Positions 11,401 to 23,400 of a DNA stretch of 64,000 bases are shown here, piece by piece; position 1 is the first letter of the stretch; each line of letters begins with the position of its first letter. This stretch comes from Paenibacillus tyrphae (GTDB lineage Bacteria; Bacillota; Bacilli; Paenibacillales; NBRC-103111). The notes beneath the pieces are model-generated. The model worked only from the letters and a program-made list of their open reading frames with translations, was not told where the DNA came from and did not search any database. Position numbers and translations under genes: made by a program. The stretch is from assembly GCF_024158745.1 (NCBI RefSeq), contig NZ_JAMZAW010000030.1, positions 32,100 to 96,099 of the forward strand, given 5' to 3'.

Positions 11401-13203
11401 GGCCACCGCTTCCGCGCTCATCCGCTCCCGATCCGAATCCGTTATGTCGGTCGGCTTGCGGATGCCGCTTTCCTGCGCGACGACACGATGCTCTCCGTAA
11501 TATAAAGCAGGATGAGGCAGCGCCCCCGTTCCCGATTCGGCGAACCGCTCCAAAGCCGAGCACAGCTGCTCGCGCGTCTCGAACACCACGGCCAGACGTA
11601 CCCGGTGATGCATACGTCCCTGTGCAGCGGTAAATACGGCGTCGGCCAGATCCAACTCGGGATCGGCAAGCCGGTCTTTGTAAGCTTCGGCCAGAAGCTG
11701 CAGCGTCTTCACATTTTGCGCGCTAAGAGGCAAAAGGAACGGCCCTTCCTGCTCCGTCCGGACGCGGGAAGGACGCTTCGGCGCCGACTCCAGCACCAGA
11801 TGGCAGTTCGTTCCGCTCAGCCCGAAGCTGTTGATGCCTGCCCGCAGCTTCCCGTCCGCATCGGCGGTCCATGGAACGGTTCGGTCGTTCACATAAAGCG
11901 GGGACTGGACGAACGGAATGTTGCGGTTCGGTACGGCAAAATTCAGGCTGGCCGGCAGCATCCCACGCTGCATGGACAAGACGACCTTCGCGACCCCGCC
12001 CAAGCCGGCTGCGTTATCCAAATGTCCGATGTTGGTTTTCAAAGATCCGACGGCGCAATACTGCTTTTTGCTTGTAAAATGCCTGAAGGCCCGCTGTAGG
12101 CCGCTAATTTCGATAGGATCGCCGAGACGGGTGGCCGTGCCGTGAGCTTCGATGTAGCTCAAGCTTTCCGCCGATATCCCCGCATCCGCCAAGGCTCGGG
12201 CGATCAACTCCTCCTGCGCCTCCGAGTTCGGTGCGGTAATCCCGTTCGAAGCGCCGTCCTGATTGGCAGCGCCCCCGAGGATAACCGCACGGATGTCGTC
12301 CCCGTCGCGCAGCGCCGCATCGAGTGATTTCAGCACGAAAGCGATGCAGCCTTCGGCCCCGGCCGTTCCCGAGCAGGCGTCGTCGAACGTTCGGGTATGT
12401 CCGTCCGGCGCATATGTATCCTGAATGTCTTTAATTCCGACACCGTTGTCCGAATCGTCCGCCAGCAGGGGAAGCAGATCGCATTTAACCGCACCCGCCA
12501 AAGCCATGGAGCAATCTCCGCTGCGGATCGACTGGCACGCCAGATATATGGCCATAAGCCCCGAGGAGCAGGCCGTGTCGACGAGCAGAGCCGGTCCACG
12601 CAGGTTCAGATGGTAGGCAAGCCGGCTCGCAATAATCGATTTGATGTTGCCTGCGACGGATATTTCCGGCGCATTCGGCGCCAGCACCGAAAGCATCTGG
12701 CGGTACCCTTCGCCGAAATCCGACGAGAAGCCGACAAAGATTCCCGTATCTGAGCCCCGGACGTCCTCCCCGCCGTAGCCGGCGTCTTCCAACGCCTTCC
12801 AGGCCGTTTCGAGGAACATGCGCTGGTTCGGGTCCATAAAGTTCGCTTCCTGCTGCGAGATTCCGAAGAAGGCAGGATCGAAGCCGGCAATATCGGTGAG
12901 AAACGTTTCCTCCACATACCGGCTTTCGGCGATCGGGAGTTTAACCCCTCTGGCAGCCAGATAAGCGTCTACATCCTTCCGACGTTGCTCCGGAAGAGAC
13001 CGCAACCCCTCTTTTCCGTTCACCAGAAGCTCCCAGAACGCTTCGAGATCGTCCGCAGCGCCGATTTTGCCGTTCATGCCGATAATGGCCACGGCCCGGG
13101 AGGCTGCAGAGACCTCCGCGCCCCGAACCTTGTCATCCGAATCTCGCCATTCCGTCAGCTCGCCGAAGTCCAAGTCGTCCAGCCTGAGTATGGAAGTGCC
13201 CAT
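8467..13203 (-). CDS. AT-less type I polyketide synthase, KS-DH-KR-ACP
   Basis: One 1578-residue extension module, probably the first to extend the aminoacyl chain made by the large starter protein. KS: Cys near 211 (VDTACSSG), His in EAHGTAT (354) and NIGHL (393). DH: HKIQGVCVLP near 701 fits HxxxGxxxxP; the second motif is HPALMDTAVN near 872, with Asp kept and Asn instead of Gln or His. KR: GGTGDLG near 1187, FSSISS and the Tyr of SDYTAAN near 1342. ACP: Ser in GGNSL near 1487. No AT. Its ATG overlaps the TAA of the acyltransferase gene (TAATG), which suggests translational coupling and a stable AT:PKS ratio. The architecture matches the next gene almost exactly, so the two may be duplicates. 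Confidence 0.93.
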   Translation of the reverse strand: MGTSILRLDDLDFGELTEWRDSDDKVRGAEVSAASRAVAIIGMNGKIGAADDLEAFWELLVNGKEGLRSLPEQRRKDVDAYLAARGVKLPIAESRYVEETFLTDIAGFDPAFFGISQQEANFMDPNQRMFLETAWKALEDAGYGGEDVRGSDTGIFVGFSSDFGEGYRQMLSVLAPNAPEISVAGNIKSIIASRLAYHLNLRGPALLVDTACSSGLMAIYLACQSIRSGDCSMALAGAVKCDLLPLLADDSDNGVGIKDIQDTYAPDGHTRTFDDACSGTAGAEGCIAFVLKSLDAALRDGDDIRAVILGGAANQDGASNGITAPNSEAQEELIARALADAGISAESLSYIEAHGTATRLGDPIEISGLQRAFRHFTSKKQYCAVGSLKTNIGHLDNAAGLGGVAKVVLSMQRGMLPASLNFAVPNRNIPFVQSPLYVNDRTVPWTADADGKLRAGINSFGLSGTNCHLVLESAPKRPSRVRTEQEGPFLLPLSAQNVKTLQLLAEAYKDRLADPELDLADAVFTAAQGRMHHRVRLAVVFETREQLCSALERFAESGTGALPHPALYYGEHRVVAQESGIRKPTDITDSDRERMSAEAVALLSGRRERPSAEVLAQWAGLYVAGARLPWDSLTWRMDARRVPLPTYPFQHVRCWAEPTFPAGREAQARSHPLLDSSAVTTFGHTLFRSELHADGQWELADHKIQGVCVLPGTCFVEMMAVCVRDYFRHEGAASLKDIVFIHPFAMEEGASKELHLLAEDEENGTKRFRFASVSEDGEWVVHAEAYWQVADEGRQEAGERLDLQVLQKRLTRPIPMSLHDDLSRGLQLGDRWNGSFVGGRMDEALEEFLVELALPKPYRSEAHLYQLHPALMDTAVNAVNHLMGDGELYLPLSYGELTVYERMPEHIWVHLRKTDGAYGAPVHRFEIKVGDRDGNTVLNIRNYCIKSASHATGLSVGMEMYGYEQTFRSYPLPNPKELPVGAIVVAGKRSATLDRIVRHAQEQGRRVIEVFPEAGDWEQALAPAAALANGNEPIVLAMFEWSAAATLGENAAAWREEADDAVREGFAFLKAWTAARLKAQAGLAALTGSGWVVGADDRSIHPGQAALGGLWRVAALEFEAQNMRCLDRDDETPAQALLAELADPARPEFLAYRQGLAYEPAIQASPIPAMKEVAVDGDDGLVVISGGTGDLGLEVAGLLARRGFRRLALLGRRPVPAREEWERLIEQSEDEELRGRLARWLELESRLDAFKVVSLPLERYDAVASALAELRSACGRIRGVFHLAGRAGDGFMIHKTVETFRNVYGPKADGAWHLHLATLDDRPEFFIAFSSISSLLLNPGQSDYTAANLFLDALAEHRRRAGLPALSLQWPAWRETGIARRMGAVDEEEAFAPVNTAEALELLDRVLGSSDELPPVLMPGKKRRSGKPAFHQAKTKESSAAPGAGNQVKLLGIPAPDELDLAVSQIWARTLALAELEADEEFAGLGGNSLLTSQMHREFEKGFPGAMDIADLFTYTTIRKQAEYLRASTRKDRAPAKEPVKNGRIDEGNIDEILELLSRGEITVEESSSRLTLDKGSD

Positions 13204-14459
13204 TACACTTCCTCCAGAACCAGACCTGCATATTCGGGAAAAAGCTCTTCCGTACCCGAGGCGGCGAGTACATGCTTGAACCGTTGCTTCCGCTCTTCCT
13301 CCGGCGTTCCTTTCGTTTCAAAAATGACGCCGAGCAGGCTCAACGCCCTGCTCATCTCCTCATGAGCCGGCACGCGTCCTTCCTTTTCCGCCAATTCGTA
13401 CAGCACTTGAAGCTCCTGATACGGCTTAATGACACCCCGCTCGTACGCCGCCTCGTCCCAGTTCGAATTGCGGGTGCATACGGCAGCCCCCATGCAGAGC
13501 CCGACCAGATTCGGTTTACCCAGCACGGCACGCGACCGCTGCTCGCGGTCCGCTTCGTCGTCGTAGGCGAACACTTTGGCGTCGGGAAAAGCTTGCAGCG
13601 TCAGCTTCTTGAGCACATCCTTCGGTCCGATCTCCAGCCACTGCCCGACGCCCTCCTCCGACAGACGGGACAAAACAGACGTCCAGCGCACAGGCTCGGT
13701 CACTTGGGCGACGAGCGATGCTTTGATATCGTCGTCCGGGACGTAGACCCGGCCATCCAGGCAGGAGACGACAGGAACGGTCATGGCTCCGAGCCGAATA
13801 GGCTCCAGCGCTTCCTGCAGCGCCTCGGCGGCCCCGGCCATGAAACGGCTGTGGAACGGACCGCTGACGTTCAGCGGAATCACCTTGGCGCCCAGCCCCA
13901 GCGCTGCGATACGCTCGCCTGCGAGCTTGAGACCCTCGGCACTGCCGGACAGCACCGTTTGCTTCGGCGAATTATAGTTGGCGACCTGTACGGACGCGCC
14001 GTCCGGATCAAGGTCCGCCAGCACGGCTGCAACCTCCGCGCCGGTGATGCCCGTCACCGCTGTCATGCCGCCTCCGCTAGCTTCGGCGCAAGCCGCCATC
14101 GCCTGGCCCCGGATCCGCGCAAGCCGGACGGCATCGGCAAAGCCGATGACGCCGGCTGCCGTTAAGGCGGACAGCTCGCCGATGCTGTGCCCGGCCAAAT
14201 AAGAGGGCCGGATGCCCTCCTGCCGGCAGATCGCTTCGAACATGGCTATGCTGAGCGTAAGCAGAGCCGGCTGCGTATTTTCCGTCTTATTCAACTGGGC
14301 CGCAGGCCCGTGGAAGCACAGATCGGCCAGGTCGAACCCCAGTGCCTCCGAAGCTTCGGCGAAACGCTCCCGGACGGATGCGTACCGATCGTGCCACGCT
14401 TTGCCCATCCCGACATATTGGGAGGCCTGCCCTGGAAACATAACTGCGATTTTACTCAT
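13203..14459 (-). CDS. free-standing acyltransferase, FenF/ItuD or ZmaF type
   Basis: A 418-residue malonyl-CoA:ACP transacylase-like protein. The N-terminus has the oxyanion motif MFPGQASQYVGMG, the nucleophile Ser lies in GHSIGE near 93, and the catalytic His lies in SGPFHS near 200. About 110 extra residues follow the catalytic domain, as in the discrete ATs of iturin clusters (FenF, ItuD). It probably charges the AT-less PKS modules encoded just downstream. Beside a hydroxymalonyl-ACP cassette it may instead, or also, move hydroxymalonate, as proposed for ZmaF in zwittermicin synthesis; the sequence alone does not decide. It starts 13 bases after the starter gene with a GAGAGGAG ribosome site. 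Its stop overlaps the next start. Confidence 0.9.
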   Translation of the reverse strand: MSKIAVMFPGQASQYVGMGKAWHDRYASVRERFAEASEALGFDLADLCFHGPAAQLNKTENTQPALLTLSIAMFEAICRQEGIRPSYLAGHSIGELSALTAAGVIGFADAVRLARIRGQAMAACAEASGGGMTAVTGITGAEVAAVLADLDPDGASVQVANYNSPKQTVLSGSAEGLKLAGERIAALGLGAKVIPLNVSGPFHSRFMAGAAEALQEALEPIRLGAMTVPVVSCLDGRVYVPDDDIKASLVAQVTEPVRWTSVLSRLSEEGVGQWLEIGPKDVLKKLTLQAFPDAKVFAYDDEADREQRSRAVLGKPNLVGLCMGAAVCTRNSNWDEAAYERGVIKPYQELQVLYELAEKEGRVPAHEEMSRALSLLGVIFETKGTPEEERKQRFKHVLAASGTEELFPEYAGLVLEEV

Positions 14460-14472
14460 ACCCGTACTCCTC

Positions 14473-17400
14473 TCAATTGGTGGTTACCGCTAAGCGACTG
14501 CCGCCGATTTTGTCTGCTACAAGACCGAGCAGCTTGACAAACCGGGCGAGCTCCGATTCCAGTACGGCCCCGTCGAGCCGGCGGCTGTATTCGAATGTAA
14601 GCCGAAGGCGTTCGTTCTCGTCATGTACGAGCAGCACCAGATCGAGCCACATCCATAGACGTCTTCCGTCGAATCCGGGACCGGTGCCAAAGCCCGCCCG
14701 AATGCCCGTCTCCGACGCCATCGCCGGCTTCAAGCTGCGAATCGGCTGGTACTCGTGCGAGGCGGGAACGCAAGCGGACACGTCCCGCAAAATTTCGTCC
14801 AGATCGGTCCGTCCCTCCAGGTTCAGGCGAATAAGAGCAACCCGTTCGGCATCGCCAAGCCTCCACAGCGGGATACGGTTCCGGTGCAACAATTTATTCA
14901 GATAAAGAGCGAAGATCGCAAGAATCGTCCCGTTCAGATCCAAGCCGTACATCGCGCCAAGCTTCCTTAATTGTCCGGCGAGCTCCGGCGCAACGGACAT
15001 TTGCGCGCGACCCGCTTCCCCGTTCGTCTTGGCCGGCCACGATTCCGGTAACGGGAGCATGACGTCCTCTCCGCAGGAGCCGGCCGATTCGATGTGCTGC
15101 CTGAGCTTTGCGATCGTCGGATACGCGAATAAGTCGGCTACGGCGACGACCCCCGGAAACATCTTTTCCAGCTCGGCATGCAGCAGCACCAGGCTGAAGG
15201 AGTTTCCGCCGATATCGAAGAAGCTGTCGTGCAGCCCGATCGGGCGGTCGCCAAGCACGGTTTTCCAAGCCTGAAGCAGCATTGGGTCCAACTCATGCCG
15301 GGTCTCTGCCGGCGATTGCGCAGCTTCCGCCCTTTCGCCGGCAACCGGAGATGGCAGCGCCTTGCGATCGGTTTTGCCGTTCCCGGTTTGCGGAATGGCC
15401 TCCAGCTCGACCAGAAATGCAGGAACCATGTAATCGGGCAGCCGCCCGGCGATCCAAGCTTTGAGCTCGTCCGCAGACGCGGCTTGACCGGCGCGGGCTT
15501 GATAATAAGCTGCCAGTACGGAATTGCCGGGGCTCAACTCCCTTACAGCCGCAGCGGCATGGGAGACGGAAGGATGCGAGCGCAGCGTTTCCTCGATCTC
15601 GCCGAGCTCGATCCGGTATCCGCGCACCTTCACCTGATCGTCCTCGCGACCGAGACATCGCAGTTCGCCTGCGTACCACATGGCGCGGTCGCCTGTCGCG
15701 TACATCCGTCCGCCGGTCCACGGATCCTCTGCGAACCTCTCTGCCGTCAGCTCCGGAGCGCCGATATAGCCCCGGGCCACGCCGGACCCGCCGATCCACA
15801 GGTCGCCCTCCGCACCGGGAGGCAGCAAACGCCGGTCCGCGTCAAGCACGTAGACCTGCGTATTGGCAATCGGCAATCCGATAGTGACCTCCCCGGATCG
15901 CGTCAGCTCCTTGCAAGTGGACCAGATGCACGTTTCCGTCGGACCGTATACGTTGAAGATCCGCAGTGACGGATAGCTTTGCAGCGCGGACAGCAGATGG
16001 GAAGGGAACGGCTCGCCGCCGACGATTAGCGTCTCCACTTGCCCGAGCACATCCGCTGCGCTCCGGTCGCTGAACAGCAGCTGCAATCTAGTCGGCGTCA
16101 TTTGCAGGCAGTTCACCCGGCCGTCACGCAGAAACTGAGCGATCGCGCCTGGAGCTGCCGTTTCTCCGTCGCCGGCCAGCACGACGCAGCCCCCTTGCGA
16201 CAAGCAAAGCAACGTTTCCAGCAAAAAAATGTCAAACGATGCCGTCGTCATACAGGCTGTACGATTCCCTTGGGTCCAATCGAGCGCCTGCGCCATGCCG
16301 ATCATGAAGTTAGCCAGCGCGCCCTGCTCGATCTGCACGCCCTTCGGCATTCCCGTAGAACCGGACGTGAAGATGACGTACGCGAGATCTTCAGGATGGA
16401 CCACGCCCTCTTCCACCGGCTCCGTTCCATCGGCGGCTGCATCGCCAGAGGCGGCAGGGTCCAATGACGGGATCTCCAGCTTCAGCCGTTCCCGGGCGGC
16501 GTTGTCGCACAGGAGCAGTTGGGCTTGGCTTTTGCCGATCATATAACGGAGGCGCTCCTCCGGAAAAGCGGGGTCGAGCGGCAGCCATGCGGCGCCGGTT
16601 TTCATTACCGCGAGCATGGCGGCCAGCATATCCGGCGTACGAGGCAGCAAAATGCCGACCATGTGTCCCTGTCCGATCCCCTTGGCAGCCAGCAGGCCGG
16701 CCAGCGCCCGCGAGCGGGCATCCAGCTCGGCGAAGGAGAGCTCGGCGCCCCCGAACCAGACGGCCGGACGGCCGGCATGCGTCCGGAAAGCGTCTGCCAG
16801 CAGCGCTTCCGCCGTCAGGCCTTCCACGCTTAAGACAGGGCCCGAGCCTAGAGCCACAAGATTGCGCTCTTCATCCTCCCGCAGAAACCGCAGCTCGCCT
16901 AACGTCCGATAGGGATGGGCCGCCACCTCTTCAAGCAAATGCATGAACCGTTCGATCCAATCGTCGATGCGCGCCTGCGAGAACAACGGAACAGCATAGT
17001 TCATGCTGCAAAACAACGTACCGTCGCGCTCGATCAATTCGAGCGTCAAATCGAACTGCGCATGGCGGGTCGGCAGCTCGTCCGGCTCGGCATGAACGCC
17101 TCCGAGCTCGAAGGCCCGCTGCTCGCCGTTCTCGTAGATGAACATCGTATCGAACAGCGGATTCCGGCTCAGATCTCTCGGGACCTCAAGATCCTTGAGC
17201 AGCGCGTCAAGCGGATAGTCCGCATGGCTGTAGGCGCCCAAGCACATCTCCTTGACACTATCCAAATATGCCATAAACGGCCGATCAGGCACGGGATGCA
17301 GACGAAGCGCCAGCGTCTGTGCGAACATCCCTACGGTACGTTCGTAATTCCCGTTATTGCGGCGATCCCAAGGAACGCCGATGCAGAGGTCGGTTTGCCC

Positions 17401-20400
17401 GGCCGTTCGCGACAGCAGTACCGACCAAGCCGCCAGCAAGACGGTGAAGGGAGTGGTCCGGCAATCCCGGGCCAACTGCTTGATCCGCTGCACCGTCTCC
17501 TTGCCGATGGTGAAGAAGCGGCTCGCTCCTGTAAATTCGTTGATCGGCGGTCTCGGCGCATCGGCCGGTAGGTGCAAGGGAGCGGGCAGCGGACGAAGCA
17601 CATCCAGCCACCAGTTCCTCTGCTCCTCGGCCTCGGGGCCGGACAGAAACCGCTTCTCGGCCTCAACGAACGCGCCGTAGGACAAGGTCGGTTCGGCAAG
17701 AGGAATTCCGTTAACGGCATCCGTCAACTCCTTCAACATCACATTCACGGCGCTTCCATCGACAATGATGTGATGGAAGTTCAGAATCAGCCGATAATTC
17801 CCTTCGGCGTCAACCGAGACACCCCACCGCCAAAGCGGAGCTTGAGTCAGCTCGAAGGGGCGTTGCCATTGTGCCTCAAACGCCTCCGCGCTGACTCCGG
17901 CCCGCAGATCGGCGTACAAAAATTCAGGCTCCACGCTGTCCGCGATCCGGTGTACCACTTCCGTGCCTTCAATGTGAAACGAGCTTCGCAGCATCTCGTG
18001 TCTCGCCGCAATCGTCCGGAACGCATCCTTCAGCTTTCCGAGGTCCGGCTCGCCGTCCAGGCTCAGTACACCCCGTACCTGATAGGCTTCGGCTCCGCCC
18101 TTCAGATTGGACATAATATAGACTCGGCGCTCCTCCGAGGATAAGCCGAAGGCACGCGGCTTGGGCTTATCCGGGGGAGTCGGGGCGCCGGCAGCGCGGA
18201 AGGAGAAGCCCCCCGACCGAAGCGTCTCTACGCCGTAGCGCAGCGCAGACAATATTTTCTCGGCATCCTCGTCCGTATGGGCGGTCGAGAAGAAGCAGGT
18301 GCGGCGCTCCCATACATAGACCCCCGCTTCCATCATCAAACGGAAAAACAGATTAAGCTCCATGGACAGCATCGCCATATCGCTGGCCACGGTCGTCTCA
18401 AAGCGGTACATCGAGCCGAAGCTGAGCGTTTTGAGCGGCACACCGGCTTCGGCAAAATAAGCGTTGGCCCGTTCGACGAACCGGCTGGTCCGCGCATTTA
18501 CCGTATCGATCCAATATTGTCCCTCGTCCCGAATACGGGTCAGTACAGCCCGGCAAGCCGCCATCGTGAGCGGATGCTTGCAGAAGGTGCCGGCGAAGAA
18601 CGTCGTCTGCACGTTAGGCAGCGAGTCGTCTCCATAGGACCATTTTCCGCCGTCGACTGCGTCCAGATAACGCGCATCGCCGGCCACGATGCCGATGGGC
18701 ATACCTCCGCCAATCAGCTTTCCATACGTGACGATATCGGCCTTCACGCCGAAGTGAGCCTGCGCTCCCCCCGGATGAATCCGGAAGCCCGTCACCATTT
18801 CATCGAAAACAAGCGCGATTCCGAGCTGCGAGCATAGCGTCCTCAGCTCGTGCAAATATTCGCGGGGCTGCAGACCCGGATTGCGGCTCTGAACCGGCTC
18901 CACAAGCACCGCCGCAAGCTCGGGTCCGAGGCGCCGGATCTGCTCCAGCGACTCCTTGCTTCCATAGCGCAGTACGACCGTCTCATCGACCATGGATTGG
19001 GGAATGCCGACGGCCATCGGCTTGCTGCCGTCGCCCTCCGCATCGGCGAGAACGCCGTCAAAGCTGCCGTGGAAGGAGGTGATGAACCGGACGATCTTGC
19101 TGCGCCCGCTAACGGCCCGGGCGAGACGAAGAGCGACCATCACCGCTTCGGTCCCCGTGTTGCAGAAAGCCACCCGCTCCACGCCCGTAATCGTGCGGAT
19201 CAGCTCCGTGACCTCGCCGACAAGATTGGTCTGCGGGCCCAGCTCGAAGCCCCGGTTCAACTGCTCCTGCACCGCCTCGACGACAAAGCCGGGCTTGTGG
19301 CCGAAGAAGGCGACGCCGTACCCCATGGCAGTATCCAAATATTCGTTGCCGTCCACATCCCAGAAGCGGGCGCCTTCCGAGCGCGCCGATACTAACGGAT
19401 AGACCATTTCCTTGATGCTGCGGCTGAAATTCAACGTGACGATCCAGTCCGCCAGCGCTTCCTTATGCCGGGACGAGTAGTCCTTCGAGCTCTTCGTGCG
19501 GGCTGTCCACCGAGTGATTAAATCATGGATAAAACGCAGCTGGCGCTCGTTTAAACTTTCGTCCGCGTCACCGTCGGCGGGGCTTGGCGCGGGAACGGCG
19601 GGAGCTGGCGCCGGCGCGGTCCTGACTTGACGCGCGGGCGCAGTCCGGACCGGGGCTTCGCTTGCTTTCTCCGCCGGAACGGAGCCGATCAGCCGCAATT
19701 GCTCTTCCATAATGGCCAGCTGCCGGTTAATAATCTCCTGAATGCCGGCCGGTGCGGATACGGCTGCGGTTGTAGACGGAATCAAAGCCGCCTGAGCCGT
19801 ATGGACCGCCGATGCGGAAATCGGCTGCGGCTCTGCCGCCACCGCAGCAGGTACGCTGCGGACGAACGTTCCGTTCTCCGCGATGTAGGCTGCCAGCTTC
19901 TCCACCGTATGCAGCTCGGAGAAGAATCGTTTGATCGGAATATCCACACCGAATTGATTGAGCACCGCTCTTCCCAGCTGTACGAGCATCAAGGAATCGA
20001 GTCCGAGAGAGAACAGATGGAGCGTATCGGTAATGTCGCCTGCAGCGACGCCGGTGACTTGCTCGATCATTCCGCGCAGAGCGTCCGCAATATCGCTGAC
20101 GACGGCATTCTGCGGGACAACCTCGGCGGCGGCGGACACCTCCGCGAGCGCCAGCTTCCCGGTGTCCGGGGCGGCGTAAGCGCCCCCCTGCTCTCTCCGC
20201 GCCGGCTCGTGGCTTGCTAACCACACCCGCTTGCGATCGTAAGGCGTATGCGGCAAATTCGGAATCCGGTCCGCACCGCCTTGATGCAGCGCCTGCCAGT
20301 TCACCGGGCAGCCGGTTTCCCACAGCTGGCCCAAACTATCCAGCAGCTGCCTCCAATCCGGCACGTTTTCCCGTAAGCTCGGCAGGAACAGCAGGCCGTC

Positions 20401-23400
20401 GCCGGTTACGTTTTGAGCGGCCAGACCGCTTAACGTAGCCGTTGCACCGATCTCAAGGAAGCGGCGGCTTCCCGCCCGAATCGCCGTATGCAGCGCCTCG
20501 GCGAAACGGACCGGCTCGACCAAATGATCGGCCCAGTATGACGCATCAAGCACGGCTCCTTCAGGTATGAAGGCGCCCGTTACGGTAGAAATGAACCGCC
20601 GGGATGCCGGTTTGAAGACAATGCCCGCGTACTGCGCCTTGAGCTTCTTCGCCCCGTCCTTCATCAGCACGGAATGGAACGGATGAGATACCGCCAGTTC
20701 CTCGACGAATACGCGCGCTTTCCGTGCCCGCCTGACAAGCTCGTCGATACTGTCCTTGCCGCCGGACACCGTAATATTTTCCGGCGCGTTGATGGCGGCT
20801 ATGGAGACATCGGCATAATCCCGGATCAGCTCCCGGACCTTGGCCTCGTCGGCCAGCATGCCGATCATGCGCCCGGTCGCCGGGGTGCGCTCCATCACTT
20901 CGGCGCGGGACGCCACCATAGCAACGGCATCCTCAAGCTCCATGACGCCGGCCAGGCATGCTGCGGCATATTCGCCGATGCTGTGGCCGATGAGCACGTC
21001 CGGCGTCACGCCGAGCATTTCCCAATAATGAGCCAACGCGAGCTCGATGGAAAAAATCAATGGCTGCGCGTACAGCGGACGCTTCAAGTCGTCCGTTTCC
21101 GCCCCGTATATTAATTGTGTCAACGACAGCCCGATGCACGGACGGAACCGTTCATCCAATTCGTCCAGCTTCGCCCGGAATGCCGGGGCCTGCTCGTACA
21201 ACGTGCGGGCCATATTGCGGTACTGCGAGCCTTGGCCCGTAAACAGGAAGGTGACAGGCCCGAAGTCGGCCGAAGCCTCGATGCCGACAGGCTGAGACGG
21301 ATCGGCCAGCTTGACCAGCTTCTTCGCCAGCGTCTCGACGCCGTCCACGACGACGGCCAGCCGCCGCCCCAGCGAGGCCCGGGTCAGATTCAACGTCCGG
21401 CACAGCTCGGACGCCCCCGCCGTAGGAGCGCTGTTCCATTCGACCATGCTGCGGACATATTGCCGCATCGAAGCTTCCGTGCGGGCCGACAGCGTGAACA
21501 AGTGGAAGTCCCGGGAAGGCTCCTCAGCCAGCGCAGAGGCGCTTTCCGCGGAAGGCGCTCCTTCCACGACGATATGCGCGTTCGTTCCGCTGATGCCGAA
21601 CGAGCTGATCCCGGCCCGGCGCGCGCCTCCGCGCAGCTCCCATGCTCTTGGCCTCTCGTTCACCTCCAGAGAAAGCTTATCCCATTCGATCAGCGGATTG
21701 CCTTTGCGGAAATGCAGATTTCCCGGGATGCTGCCGTGACGCATGGACAGCAATACTTTGCACAGGCTGGCCATGCCTGCAGCCGTCTCCAGATGGCCGA
21801 GATTCGATTTAACGCTGCCCACAACCAGCGGACGAGTCCTGTTGCGGAATACGTCGCCCAAAGCGTTCGCTTCCTGCGGGTCTCCGAGCTTCGTGCCCGA
21901 GCCGTGCGCTTCGACGTAATCGATGTCGTCGGGCTCCAATCCGGCATCGGCCAGTGCCTGCTTAATGACCTGCTGCTGGGCAATGCCGCTCGGAACGGTC
22001 AGCCCTCCGCTGCGGCCGTTGTGGTTCACGGCTGCACCCCGGATCAAGCCCCAAATCCGGTCGCCGTCCCGCTGCGCGTCCTCGAGCCGCTTGAGCACGA
22101 CGACCGCGCCGCCTTCGCTGCGGATGTAGCCGTCGGCCGACTCGTCGAAGCTGCGGCAGCGGCCCGAGGAGGCGAGCGCCTGAAGCTTCGAGAAGCTCTC
22201 GTGCGCCTCCGCCCGCAAAATCAGATTAACGCCTGCGGCAACCGCCGTATCACAGCTGCCTGAGCGAAGCTGTAGCACCCCCTGGTGTACGGCAACGAGC
22301 GAAGACGAGCACGCCGTGTCGATCGCCATGCATGGTCCCCGCAGACCGTAGGTATATGAGATACGGCCTGCTGCGCTGTTGAGCATCGTTCCCATGAACG
22401 TGTACGGACCGGGAGTCAATCCCATGTCCCGCCCAACCTGCGCATAGTCGCTGGCGGCGATCCCGACGAACACGCCCGTCCGGCTGCCGGACAGCGACTT
22501 CGGGTCCCAACCGGCGTCCTCGAACGCTTCCCAGGTTAGCTCAAGCAGCAAGCGCTGCTGAGGGTCCAGTGCTTCCGCTTCCTTCTGGGAAATTTCAAAA
22601 AACAAAGGATCGAATTGATCCACATGCTCCAAGTATCCGCCCATTCGGGTCGTTAGCTCGGCGTCTGCCCTCGGATCGCCGTCCCACCGGCTGTCCGGGA
22701 TATCGCCGACAGGGTCGATCCCTTCGGTCAGAAGCCGCCAGTAGGCATCCGCCGAATCCGCGCCTCCCGGGAAGCGGCAGGCCATACCGACCACGGCGAT
22801 CACGCCGCTGCCGTCCCGCTCCTCGGCTGCCTTTTCGCCGGATCGTTCGTCCGCCTGTGCCGGCAGCGGCCCGGATTGGGCCAGAAGCTCCGCCATCGAC
22901 CGGATGCTCGGATAGTCCAAGGCCGCAGTGCTGGACAGCCTCAGCCCGAGCCGTTTCTCAAGCCGTTCCTGAAGCAGCATAAGCTTAACCGAGCTGAGGC
23001 CGATATCGAAGAAGCCTGCGTTTGCATCGATCCCGCTTCGTCCCAGCAGACGCTCCACCTCTTCACGTACCAGCGCCGTCAATGTGTCGTCGGGACGGGC
23101 CACAGCTGACGCGCCAACTGTCCCGGCGGCTTCCGTGGCGGCTGCATCTCCCTCCGCTTTCGCTTCATCGGTTGGCTGCCCAGCCGTTCCGAAGCGCCGG
23201 ATCAGCTCGTCAAACTTGCCTTGTTTCAAGTCCTGCACCAGCTTGAAACGTTGAATTTTACCGCTGGTCGTTTTCGGAATTTGTTTCACAGGCAGAACAT
23301 GCGCGACGTGCAAGCCCATGGTATCGAGCACGAGCTGGCGCACGGTTTCAATCACCGGCACGAATTCATCCGCTTGCTTTTTGTAATAAACGAAGATCAC

